Shown: in pieces, positions 51,474 through 60,768 of the stretch
Position numbering within the stretch: position 1 is the first letter of the stretch
Layout of the letters: the number at the start of each line of letters is the position of its first letter
Assembly: GCA_025454795.1 (NCBI GenBank)
Contig: JALONT010000013.1
Coordinates: 1 to 64,000, forward strand
Direction of reading: 5' to 3'
DNA: 64,000 nucleotides
Origin: Bacteroidales bacterium
GTDB taxonomy: Bacteria; Bacteroidota; Bacteroidia; Bacteroidales; VadinHA17
Notes under the pieces: model-generated
The model's database searches: none
What the model saw: the letters and a program-made list of their open reading frames with translations, nothing else
Told to the model about the DNA's origin: nothing
Program-made: the position numbers and the translations under genes

Positions 51474-52181
51474 TTATAATCTTTTAAAAGGAACAAATCT
51501 TACAAAAGTCAGACGTTTTTTTTCAATTTTCCCGTTTTTCTTCACAAGAAGGATCAGTTCCTGCACTGCTGAAGGCTTTCCGACTGGTATCACAAGTCTT
51601 CCGTTTTCTGCCAGCTGATCTATCAGGGGTTGCGGAATAGTCTCAGCAGCAGCTGTAACCACAATAAGATCATAGGGCGCAAATTCAGACCAACCTTTGT
51701 AGCCATCACCATATTTACATATTATGTTTTTGTACTCAAGCTTCTTCAATCTTTCTGAGGATTCTTTTGCCAGCTCCGGAACAATCTCAATTGTGTAAAC
51801 TTTATCCACAATTTCAGCCAGGACTGCTGCCTGGTAACCTGATCCGGTTCCGATTTCCAGGGCTTTCATCTTTCTTCCGGGTTTAAGCACTTCAGTCATA
51901 TATGCCACAATGTACGGCTGCGAGATTGTCTGCCCGTAACCTATCGGAAGAGGATAATCATTATAAGCTTCATCTGCATAATCCTTTGGAACAAAAAGAT
52001 GCCTCGGTACTTTGGACAGCGCCGAAAGAACTGCATTATTGGTCACACCGCGATCCATGATCTGGTTTCTGACCATTTTTTGTCTCAGAGATTCATATTT
52101 ATCAGATTGTGGTAAGATGAAACCTGCCATAACGAGAATAGGTATGATCAGTAAATATTTCACAACACGCACATTTTCCAC
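51474..52181 (-). CDS. pcm: Protein-L-isoaspartate O-methyltransferase
   Basis: MVRNQIMDRGV, PIGYGQTISQPYIVAYMTE, ALEIGTGSGYQAAVLAE. Confidence 0.95.
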   Translation of the reverse strand: MENVRVVKYLLIIPILVMAGFILPQSDKYESLRQKMVRNQIMDRGVTNNAVLSALSKVPRHLFVPKDYADEAYNDYPLPIGYGQTISQPYIVAYMTEVLKPGRKMKALEIGTGSGYQAAVLAEIVDKVYTIEIVPELAKESSERLKKLEYKNIICKYGDGYKGWSEFAPYDLIVVTAAAETIPQPLIDQLAENGRLVIPVGKPSAVQELILLVKKNGKIEKKRLTFVRFVPFKRL

Positions 52182-52262
52182 AAGATAATAAATATCCGGT
52201 TTATTTCAAAGACATGATACCCTGAATATACATAACTTGAGTATTCTCTTTTTGAGATTAAA

Positions 52263-52901
52263 TCAGATATGCAGACCAAGAATTGATAAAAATCCTTTTC
52301 CTAAAAACTGTATCAGGGGCCAGATTGGTAAAAAATTTATTTTTGTCAACATTGAACCAAAGATAAGCCCCAACAGAATGAATGATCCGTATTTGTAAAG
52401 TCCTGCATGCAAAGCGGGAAACCTTCTGAAATAATTCAGTAACAGATGAGAACCGTCGAGAGGCGGGATGGGAATCAGGTTAAAAATAAAAAGTCCCCAG
52501 TTGATGTATATTGCGTAAAGGAATACCTCAGTTGTCAACGTATAATAGCTTTCAGGATGAATTTTGACAATAACCGCTAAGATAACCGAGAGTAAAATTG
52601 AGAGAAGGGCATTCGAAACAGGACCTGCAACAGCGATCTTAATTACATCTGTCCTGGGATTTCTCAGATTCAGTTCATTGAACTGAACAGGTTTTGCCCA
52701 TCCGAATCCTGCAACCAGGAGCATTATGAAACCAAGCAGATCAATGTGTTTGAGCGGATTCAGAGTAATGCGTCCCTGCTCTTCGGAAGTTTTGTCTCCA
52801 CATTTCTTGGCTGTAAGAGCATGACTGAATTCATGGACAGTCAGACCGAGAATAATCCCGGGAAGGAACTTGAGCGTCCTCAGGATATCAAAGCTGTCCA
52901 T
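52263..52901 (-). CDS. Site-2 protease (M50) family membrane protein
   Basis: LTVHEFSHALTAKKCGD, NLIPIPPLDGSHLL. Confidence 0.93.
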   Translation of the reverse strand: MDSFDILRTLKFLPGIILGLTVHEFSHALTAKKCGDKTSEEQGRITLNPLKHIDLLGFIMLLVAGFGWAKPVQFNELNLRNPRTDVIKIAVAGPVSNALLSILLSVILAVIVKIHPESYYTLTTEVFLYAIYINWGLFIFNLIPIPPLDGSHLLLNYFRRFPALHAGLYKYGSFILLGLIFGSMLTKINFLPIWPLIQFLGKGFLSILGLHI

Positions 52902-53712
52902 TTGCTCTTTTATTTACGGGTTGAAAAAAATCTTCCTTTGTAAGATTGCATTTTCTGACCATTTCAACTGCATAGTCAGCCCCTGAAAAATTACTGTCGG
53001 TATTATTGGTGCCAACAGTAAACTTTACACCGGCTTCTTTTGCTCTTTGAAGAAATTCATATGATGGAATTCTGTACCTGTTGTTAATTTCAATTGCAAT
53101 ATTGCTGGCTTTTGCAGCCTGGATAACCTTGTCCATCCTTTCCGGTGTCCAGAAAATGTCATAACGTTCCGACATCTGAGCAGGTAAAAATGTTGGATTC
53201 ACGTAAATATCGATTGGTTCTTCATTAAGTATTTTTACTATCGTATTAACCAGGTAGTCCATAAATGCCTGCTCATCATCTATCCATGTCTCCTCTTTTA
53301 TCCATATCCTGTTCCTTCTTCCTTTTTCATCAGTAAAGGTCATCCCGTCAGTAAATACGTAATCAAATTTATCCATCGACTCCTTTGAAAACAGGTTTAC
53401 CCACTCGCGTCCTTCTGCCTGCATGCCAATATAGAATTGTGAATAATCTTTCAGCGTCTGTAATACTGAGTCGATCTGGCTGTCCTGATGAACAGGAAAT
53501 TTATAACCACAATTGACCACTATTCCATAATTTATGTTTTCAGCCCTGGATTTTTTTACTGCATCCTCAATCGTGAAATCACCTTTCAGATGGATATGAA
53601 GATCCGTTATCCGGATCTTATCCTTCTCCCTGCAACTTATTGAATATGTGAATATTGCAGCCAGGATTAAAAATAGTTTCGTTTTCATACTGATATAATT
53701 AATACTCTTCAA
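52888..53712 (-). CDS. PHP/amidohydrolase-like metal-dependent hydrolase lipoprotein
   Basis: Lipobox YSISCRE; ITDLHIHLKGDF; AIEINNRYRIPSYEFLQRAKEAGVKFTVGTNNTD. Confidence 0.75.
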   Translation of the reverse strand: MKSINYISMKTKLFLILAAIFTYSISCREKDKIRITDLHIHLKGDFTIEDAVKKSRAENINYGIVVNCGYKFPVHQDSQIDSVLQTLKDYSQFYIGMQAEGREWVNLFSKESMDKFDYVFTDGMTFTDEKGRRNRIWIKEETWIDDEQAFMDYLVNTIVKILNEEPIDIYVNPTFLPAQMSERYDIFWTPERMDKVIQAAKASNIAIEINNRYRIPSYEFLQRAKEAGVKFTVGTNNTDSNFSGADYAVEMVRKCNLTKEDFFQPVNKRANGQL

Positions 53713-53814
53713 AGATTAGGAAAATAATTTTCTTTTTTGCATTAACTGGTTGCTATTTCAGTACTTATTCGCATTTTCGCGTAAATTAAGATTTAAGTCA
53801 GAGAATTAAGCACC

Positions 53815-55005
53815 ATGAAAAAGATCATTGTATTACTCGCCATTTTATTGTCATCCGGATATTTAAATCTTTATTCCCAGAAAGAACCTTCTACCGGGGT
53901 TTATCTTATAACATGTGCTCCTGGTACCGCTACATATTCGATTTACGGTCATAGTGCGCTTCGGATAGTGGATACTGAAAAAAACAGCGATCTTGTTTAT
54001 AACTGGGGCGTATTCGATTTCAGTACACCTAATTTCGTCTGGAAATTCGCCAAAGGCCGTCTTGATTATATGCTTGGAGTATATTCCTTTAAAAGATTCA
54101 TTCAGGAATATTTTCTTGATCAGCGATCTGTATATCAGCAGAAAATAAATCTGGAACCTGATGAAATGGGGCAGCTTTTTATGCTTTTAGCCGAAAACCT
54201 TAAACCTGAGAATATAAAGTACAGGTACGATTTTTTTTATGATGACTGTTCCACAAGAATCAGGGATCTTCTTGAAAAATCGCTGGGAAACAGGCTTTTA
54301 TACTCTCCCGAAGCTACTAAGAAACTTCCGACTTTCAGGGATAAAGTAGGAGAATACCTGAGACCTTATCCCTGGCTCAATCTGGGTGTGGATCTTCTTA
54401 TGGGGATTCCAGGTGATAAAAAAGCCAATTCCCGTGACAGAATGTTTTTACCTGTCGATATGATGGAAGTACTCTCAGATGCTTCTATAAACAGAACCGG
54501 TAAAATGATTCCACTTTTACAGAATTCTGAGAGTCTGCTTGAATTCGATCCTCCTGCAGTTAAACAGAAGTTTTTCACTTCACCTCTCTTTACTTTTTCA
54601 CTTCTTTTTATATTGATTCTGACCTTTTTTATTATTGTTAAAAATAAAACTGCTGTCAAATTGCTGGATATAGTTCTCTATACAGTTTTTTCGGTTCTGG
54701 CAATTATGATGATCTTTTTCAATTTCTTTACCGATCATCAGCAGATGAGGTGGAACCTTAATATTATCTGGCTAAGCCCGTTCATTATTCTCTGCCTTGC
54801 AAGCATTATTCTCAACAGAGACTGGCAGGTCTGGTTCAGGATAGTTTTTATTCTATCCATGATTTTTTTCCTTCTGATTATGCTGCTGCCCCATGCATTT
54901 AATAGTTCTTTTATGCCGCTTTCATTAATTCTTATTTTCAGGAGTTCAGTCAGGGCAGGATTCAGCTGGAATCCCTTGTCCTTAAATCAGGTGAATGAAT
55001 TATGA
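53815..55005 (+). CDS. DUF4105-domain membrane protein
   Basis: Signal peptide; ATYSIYGHSALRIVD, YNWGVFDFSTPNFVWKFAKGRLDYMLG, C-terminal TM cluster. Confidence 0.82.
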   Translation: MKKIIVLLAILLSSGYLNLYSQKEPSTGVYLITCAPGTATYSIYGHSALRIVDTEKNSDLVYNWGVFDFSTPNFVWKFAKGRLDYMLGVYSFKRFIQEYFLDQRSVYQQKINLEPDEMGQLFMLLAENLKPENIKYRYDFFYDDCSTRIRDLLEKSLGNRLLYSPEATKKLPTFRDKVGEYLRPYPWLNLGVDLLMGIPGDKKANSRDRMFLPVDMMEVLSDASINRTGKMIPLLQNSESLLEFDPPAVKQKFFTSPLFTFSLLFILILTFFIIVKNKTAVKLLDIVLYTVFSVLAIMMIFFNFFTDHQQMRWNLNIIWLSPFIILCLASIILNRDWQVWFRIVFILSMIFFLLIMLLPHAFNSSFMPLSLILIFRSSVRAGFSWNPLSLNQVNEL

Positions 55006-55021
55006 CCTCTCAATTTTTATT

Positions 55022-55049
55022 TTAACACAATTTTAACACTTCTTAACAC
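55022..55049. promoter_or_regulatory. Three helically phased TTAACAC direct repeats upstream of the bat operon
   Basis: TTAACAC at 55022, 55033 and 55043. Confidence 0.4.
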
Positions 55050-55114
55050 CTCCTTATTAATTCTACGGCTTCTTTTGTGTACTGGTTTTAAAAATGAATT
55101 GGTTCATCTATTAT

Positions 55115-55122
55115 TATCTTTG
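55115..55122 (+). promoter_or_regulatory. -7 box TATCTTTG upstream of the MoxR gene
   Basis: TAnnTTTG match; -33 not at canonical spacing. Confidence 0.4.
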
Positions 55123-55141
55123 ACACTTAAAATTTTAAATT

Positions 55142-56137
55142 ATGGAGCAGACATCTGACATAAGAATACTGAACGAAAAGATTGAAAAGGAAAGTGCTTT
55201 TGTCGATATCATCCGAATGGAGATGAATAAAGTGATAGTTGGTCAGAAACACCTGACTGACAGTCTGATGATAGGACTTCTTGCCAACGGGCATATCCTT
55301 CTTGAAGGGGTTCCCGGTCTGGCTAAAACACTTGCGATTAAATCCCTTGCATCAATAATTGATGCTAAGTTCAGCAGGATACAGTTCACTCCCGACCTGC
55401 TTCCGGCTGACCTGATAGGTACCATGATCTACAGCCAGAAAAAGGAAGAGTTTGTTGTTAAAAAAGGACCTGTATTTGCCAACTTTATCCTGGCAGATGA
55501 AATAAACCGCTCCCCGGCAAAAGTTCAGAGCGCTCTGCTTGAAGCAATGCAGGAGCGCCAGATTACAATTGGAGAATCAACCTTCAAGCTGGATGAGCCA
55601 TTTCTGGTGCTTGCAACTCAGAACCCGATTGAGCAGGAGGGTACATATCCTTTGCCTGAAGCCCAGGTCGACAGGTTCATGATGAAAGTACTGATCGATT
55701 ATCCTTCAATGGATGAAGAGAAACTAATCATCAGGGAAAACCTTGCCAAAGAGTTCCCGAAAACGAGCCAGGTTCTTAAAACATCTGATATTGTAAGCGC
55801 CAGAGATGTTGTTCGCGAGGTTTACATGGATGAGAAAATCGAAAATTATATACTTAATATAGTATTCGCAAGCCGTAATCCTGAAAAATACGGACTGCCG
55901 GTATTTAAAAATATGATATCCTACGGAGCATCACCAAGGGCATCTATAAATCTTTCGCTTGCTGCAAAAGCTTTTTCCTTCATACGCCGCAGAGGTTATG
56001 TCATACCTGAAGATGTAAGAGCAATATGTCCCGATGTTATGCGTCACAGGATTGGTCTGACTTATGAGGCTGAAGCTGAGAATATAAATCAGGATAAGAT
56101 TATTGCCGAAATACTTAATGTTGTTGAAGTTCCTTAG
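55142..56137 (+). CDS. MoxR-family AAA+ ATPase
   Basis: LLEGVPGLAKTL, LADEINRSPAKVQSALLEAMQERQ, ATQNPIEQEGTYPLPEAQVDRF. Confidence 0.96.
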   Translation: MEQTSDIRILNEKIEKESAFVDIIRMEMNKVIVGQKHLTDSLMIGLLANGHILLEGVPGLAKTLAIKSLASIIDAKFSRIQFTPDLLPADLIGTMIYSQKKEEFVVKKGPVFANFILADEINRSPAKVQSALLEAMQERQITIGESTFKLDEPFLVLATQNPIEQEGTYPLPEAQVDRFMMKVLIDYPSMDEEKLIIRENLAKEFPKTSQVLKTSDIVSARDVVREVYMDEKIENYILNIVFASRNPEKYGLPVFKNMISYGASPRASINLSLAAKAFSFIRRRGYVIPEDVRAICPDVMRHRIGLTYEAEAENINQDKIIAEILNVVEVP

Positions 56138-57001
56138 ATGGAAGCAGCTGAACTGATAAAGAAGGTCCGGAAGATTGAGATAAAGACCAGGGGGCTAACC
56201 AGGCATATCTTTGCAGGAGAGTACCACAGCGCCTTTAAGGGAAGAGGTATAGCCTTCAGCGAGGTCAGGGAATATCAGTACGGCGACGATATCAGAAGTA
56301 TTGACTGGAACGTGACAGCCCGTTTTAATCATCCATATATTAAAATCTTTGAAGAAGAGAGAGAAATGACGGTAATGCTCCTTATTGATGTCAGCGGATC
56401 AGGAAGTTTCGGAACGAAAGTAAATTTTAAAAGAGATGTAATGACAGAAGTTGCCGCAGTACTTTCTTTCTCTGCTATCTTTAATAATGACAAGATCGGA
56501 GTTATCTTTTTTTCGGACAGGGTAGAGAAGTTTATCCCTCCGCAGAAAGGCAGAAAACATATATTGAGGATCATAAGGGAACTTCTTGACTTTAAATCAG
56601 AAAGTTCTAAAACCAGCCTTGATGAACCGTTAAGGTTCCTTACAAATGCTATCAAGAAAAGATGTACAGCCTTCATACTTTCAGATTTTATTGCTCCGGG
56701 ATTTGAAGAGGCGCTGCGTATTGCATCAAGCAAACACGATATTGTGGCAGTTAAAGTTTTTGATCCTGTAGAGACTTCGATTCCCGATATAGGACTGATC
56801 AAGGTTACCGACTCTGAAACAGGGGCATCTGAATGGATAGACACTTCATCAGGTAACACCCGGAAGGTTTACAGACAGTGGTGGGAAGACCATCAGGCTG
56901 AAATAAGGAACATTTTTAAAAAATGCGGGGTTGATTCTGCATTTATCAGCACGGATGAAGATTATGTAAAACCTCTGATCAAACTTTTTGAAAGCAGATG
57001 A
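56138..57001 (+). CDS. DUF58 domain protein
   Basis: FSEVREYQYGDDIRSIDWNVTARFNHPYIKIFEEERE. Confidence 0.95.
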   Translation: MEAAELIKKVRKIEIKTRGLTRHIFAGEYHSAFKGRGIAFSEVREYQYGDDIRSIDWNVTARFNHPYIKIFEEEREMTVMLLIDVSGSGSFGTKVNFKRDVMTEVAAVLSFSAIFNNDKIGVIFFSDRVEKFIPPQKGRKHILRIIRELLDFKSESSKTSLDEPLRFLTNAIKKRCTAFILSDFIAPGFEEALRIASSKHDIVAVKVFDPVETSIPDIGLIKVTDSETGASEWIDTSSGNTRKVYRQWWEDHQAEIRNIFKKCGVDSAFISTDEDYVKPLIKLFESR

Positions 57002-57002
57002 A

Positions 57003-57977
57003 ATGAAGAATACTATTTTCTCCATATTATTCTTATTGTCATCATCTGTCGGACTTTACAGCCAGGATGTGACAGTCTCAGCTGCATTCGATTCATCAAG
57101 GATCTACATCGGCGATCAGATATTCTACACTCTTACAATCGATCAGCCTGTTGACCTCAACCTTACAATAAGACCGCTGAAGGATTCTTTATGTAAAAAC
57201 GTTGAAATATTATCCGGTCCTTTTTGTGATAGTTCCTTAACAAACAACAGGTTAAAGGTGATAAACCGGTATCTCATAACATCCTTCGATTCAGGATTTT
57301 ATCAGGCACCGCCAGTTTATGCAGAGATAAATACTTCAACAGGTATCAAAAGATTTTATTCTGATTATTCAGCTCTTGAGGTGATGAGAGTAAAAATAAC
57401 CCCTCCTGATACTACTGCAAAAATCTTTGATATTATTAAACCCTACAGAGCCCCGATAACAATCGGGGAGATCCTTCCATGGGTTTTACTCACCTGTGCA
57501 GTTGCTTCACTTGTATGGGGATTGATTATTCTGATCCGGAAATTTAAAAAATCCCGTAAGGAACCTGAGATAGCCATTAATAAAGAACCTGCTCATATAA
57601 TTGCGTTCCGTGAGCTCGGGAAGCTGAAAGAAGAGCAGCTCTGGCAGAAAGGTGAAGTGAAGCATTATTACTCACGCCTTACTGAAATATTAAGACAATA
57701 TCTCGAAAACAGGTATGGAGTCTTTTCACTTGAAATGACCACCTCAGAGACACTTGATGCACTTGTTAAATCAGGCTTTAAGAAAGATGATCTATATTCC
57801 GGACTCAGGACAATCCTTACCGGCTCTGACCTGGTTAAATTTGCAAAATATAAGCCGGAACCTGCTGAAAATGAAGTTCATTTTGAAAATTCCTGGAAAT
57901 TTGTCGAGTTTACAAAAGTTGATGAGACCATTCAGGAGCAAGCTGGTTCAAATGAAAAGAAGGAGGGATCGTTATGA
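57003..57977 (+). CDS. Bat operon membrane protein with signal peptide and single TM
   Basis: MKNTIFSILFLLSSSVGLYSQ; TM; position between DUF58 and BatA-type genes. Confidence 0.7.
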   Translation: MKNTIFSILFLLSSSVGLYSQDVTVSAAFDSSRIYIGDQIFYTLTIDQPVDLNLTIRPLKDSLCKNVEILSGPFCDSSLTNNRLKVINRYLITSFDSGFYQAPPVYAEINTSTGIKRFYSDYSALEVMRVKITPPDTTAKIFDIIKPYRAPITIGEILPWVLLTCAVASLVWGLIILIRKFKKSRKEPEIAINKEPAHIIAFRELGKLKEEQLWQKGEVKHYYSRLTEILRQYLENRYGVFSLEMTTSETLDALVKSGFKKDDLYSGLRTILTGSDLVKFAKYKPEPAENEVHFENSWKFVEFTKVDETIQEQAGSNEKKEGSL

Positions 57978-58966
57978 CAGGTACAGCATTTGCCCAACCA
58001 CTCTTCCTTTGGCTTCTGCTACTGGTAGCCGGAATGGTGGCATTCTATGTGCTCAGACAGCAAAAAACCACATCGTCTCTTCAGATGCCCGGATTGGATC
58101 CTTTCCGGAAAACCATGAAGAGTTTCCGTAACCACCTGAGGCATATACTATTCGGTTTGCGTGTAACTGCTTTTACGCTTCTGATAATTGTTCTTGCCCG
58201 TCCTCAGAAAACCGATAAGTTCCAGAATGTTACAACTGAAGGAATAGACATAATACTTACCCTCGATATATCCGGTAGTATGCTGGCCCGTGATTTCAAA
58301 CCCGACAGGCTTGAAGCATCCAAAAATGTCGCAACAGAATTTATTTCAGGCCGTCCCTACGATCGTCTGGGCCTGGTTGTCTTCAGCGGAGAGAGCTTCA
58401 CACAATGCCCTCTCACAACTGACCATGCTGTTCTGATCAATCTTATGAGAGAAATACAGAGCGGAATGATCGAAGATGGTACCGCTATCGGAAACGGACT
58501 TGCAACTGCAGTAAACAGGATAAAAGATTCTGAAGCAAAGAGCAAGGTAATTATTCTTCTTACTGATGGAGTAAACAACAGGGGAGAGATAGCTCCTGCA
58601 ACTGCAGCAGATATTGCAAAAACATATGGGATCAGGGTTTATACGATAGGTGTAGGAACACAAGGCATGGCGCCATATCCTGTCCAGACGCCCTATGGAA
58701 TGCAATACCAGAATATGCAGGTTGAAATTGATGAAGCCATCCTTAAGGAGATTTCATCAAAAACAGGCGGTAGATACTTCCGTGCAACAGATAATGACAA
58801 ACTGGTGCAGGTTTATGCAGAGATAGATAAGCTTGAGAAATCAAAAATTGATGTACGTCAGTTTACAAGGAAAGAGGAAAAATTTCTTCTTCCAGCAATG
58901 ATTGCTTTCTTCCTTCTGGCACTGGAAGCCCTTACTCGATTGACGGTTTATAAGAACATCACATAA
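57974..58966 (+). CDS. batA: VWA-domain protein (BatA-like)
   Basis: MIDAS DISGSMLARDFKPDRLEASK; operon context. Confidence 0.9.
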   Translation: MTGTAFAQPLFLWLLLLVAGMVAFYVLRQQKTTSSLQMPGLDPFRKTMKSFRNHLRHILFGLRVTAFTLLIIVLARPQKTDKFQNVTTEGIDIILTLDISGSMLARDFKPDRLEASKNVATEFISGRPYDRLGLVVFSGESFTQCPLTTDHAVLINLMREIQSGMIEDGTAIGNGLATAVNRIKDSEAKSKVIILLTDGVNNRGEIAPATAADIAKTYGIRVYTIGVGTQGMAPYPVQTPYGMQYQNMQVEIDEAILKEISSKTGGRYFRATDNDKLVQVYAEIDKLEKSKIDVRQFTRKEEKFLLPAMIAFFLLALEALTRLTVYKNIT

Positions 58967-58976
58967 AACAGAAACG

Positions 58977-60017
58977 ATGCAATTATTCAGATTTGCAAAT
59001 CCGGATTTTCTGTACCTGTTGCTTCTGCTTCCGGTGATGTTCATATTATGGATATTAAATGTAATCAGGAAGAAAAGAGCCCTTGAAAAATTAGGGGATC
59101 CGGGTCTGGTAAACAGATTGCTGCCCGGGTACTCAAAAATAAGACCGGCGTTAAAATTCATCTTCCAGCTAATTGCTCTGGTGGCAGTAATCATTATTCT
59201 TGCACGGCCTCAGTTCGGGTCAAAGCTGGAAGAGGTTAAGAAACAGGGCGTGGAGGTAATTATTGCACTCGATGTCAGCAATTCGATGCTTGCTGAGGAT
59301 ATACAACCTGACAGGCTTACTAGAGCCAAACAGGCACTTGTTAGGTTAATAGATAATCTTGATAATGACAAAATAGGATTAATTGTGTTTGCGGGTGATG
59401 CGTACACTCAGATCCCTATTACTACAGATTACATTTCAGCAAAGATGTTCCTGTCCGCTATAAATCCTGGTATGGTGCCAAAGCAAGGAACAGCAATCGG
59501 TTCAGCGATCGACCTGGGAATCAGGTCATTCAGTCCGGGGGATGGTAAGAGCAAAGCTATGATAATAATAACCGACGGTGAAAATCATGAAGATGATCCA
59601 GTCTCAGGAGCATCAGAGGCCTCAAAAACCGGAATAGTGATCCACACAATCGGGATTGGTTCCACTGATGGCGTACCTGTTCCGGTAATGATAAATGGGA
59701 AAAGAGATTATCTCAAGGATGCAGACGGTAATACTGTAATTACCAAACTGGATGAGGATATATTGAAAAAAATTGCAGTAAGCTCAGGAGGCAATTATGT
59801 CAGAGCCAGTAATTCGAGCATCGGACTCGACGAGGTTTTTGGTGAGATCAAAAAGATGAAGAAGCAGGAGATGGAAAGTACTATGTACACTGAATATAAT
59901 GACCAGTTCCAGATCTTTGTTGTAATCTCTCTGTTCTTTCTCCTGCTGGAATTTATTGTAATGGACAGGAAGAATAAAAAACTGGAGAATATAAAATTAT
60001 TTCATTTCAAGCTTTAG
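58977..60017 (+). CDS. batB: VWA-domain protein (BatB-like)
   Basis: ALDVSNSMLAEDIQPDRLTRAK; ITDGENHEDDP; operon context. Confidence 0.9.
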   Translation: MQLFRFANPDFLYLLLLLPVMFILWILNVIRKKRALEKLGDPGLVNRLLPGYSKIRPALKFIFQLIALVAVIIILARPQFGSKLEEVKKQGVEVIIALDVSNSMLAEDIQPDRLTRAKQALVRLIDNLDNDKIGLIVFAGDAYTQIPITTDYISAKMFLSAINPGMVPKQGTAIGSAIDLGIRSFSPGDGKSKAMIIITDGENHEDDPVSGASEASKTGIVIHTIGIGSTDGVPVPVMINGKRDYLKDADGNTVITKLDEDILKKIAVSSGGNYVRASNSSIGLDEVFGEIKKMKKQEMESTMYTEYNDQFQIFVVISLFFLLLEFIVMDRKNKKLENIKLFHFKL

Positions 60018-60033
60018 TATATAATGTAAACGG

Positions 60034-60753
60034 ATGTTTGGATTAATTAAACATATTGAGTATAAATGCAGGTCAGGACTGCTTATGGTCCTGATGCTTA
60101 CAACATTTTCGGCGCTGACCTGTGCTCAGGCCGATAAAAAATTCATAAGGCAGGGAAATAAGGAATATGGCAATGAGAAATTTTCAGATTCTGAAATATC
60201 TTACCGGAGGGCTATTGATAAGAATAAAGAGTCAGCCGACGCTGTTTTTAATACCGGTGATGCTCTTTATAAGCAGAAAAAATTTGAGGAAGCCGGAAAA
60301 GAGTTCATGGAGAACCATAATATGAATGAAGATAAGGGGAAAAAAGCCGCCAGCCTTTATAACCTTGGAAATTCACTGCTTATGGACAATAAAGTTAAGG
60401 AAAGCATAGAAGCATATAAGGGCTCACTGAAGCTGAATCCGCGTAACCCGGAAGCTAAATATAATCTTGCCTATGCACAGGATCTTTTACAACAACAACA
60501 ACAACAGAAAAACCAGGATAAACAGGATCAGAAGAAAAATGATCAGAATAAGGATCAACAGCAGAATCAGGATAATAAGGATCAGGAAAAAGATCAGCAG
60601 CAGCAGCAACAACAGGATCAGCAACAGGAAATTTCAAAGGAAGATGCAGAGAGATTATTGAATGCCCTTGCAAATGATGAAAAAAATGTCCAGGAAAAGG
60701 TTAAACTTGCGAAAGCTAACAAAGCGAAGGTCAGAACCGTTAAAAACTGGTGA
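60034..60753 (+). CDS. batC: TPR protein (BatC-like) with Q/D/N/K-rich tract
   Basis: Signal peptide, TPRs, then QQQQQQKNQDKQDQKKNDQNKDQQQNQDNKDQEKDQQQQQQQDQQQE. Confidence 0.85.
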   Translation: MFGLIKHIEYKCRSGLLMVLMLTTFSALTCAQADKKFIRQGNKEYGNEKFSDSEISYRRAIDKNKESADAVFNTGDALYKQKKFEEAGKEFMENHNMNEDKGKKAASLYNLGNSLLMDNKVKESIEAYKGSLKLNPRNPEAKYNLAYAQDLLQQQQQQKNQDKQDQKKNDQNKDQQQNQDNKDQEKDQQQQQQQDQQQEISKEDAERLLNALANDEKNVQEKVKLAKANKAKVRTVKNW

Positions 60754-60768
60754 TTTTTAATAGAATAA

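Noticed and set aside
52888-52901. 14-bp overlap of M50 protease and PHP-like genes
   Set aside because: Same-strand short overlap typical of translational coupling; not unusual
60455-60673. Antisense ORF with VVVVV/AAA runs
   Set aside because: Mirror of the Q-rich repeat codons of batC; the alternate-frame ORF at 60467-60661 has the same cause
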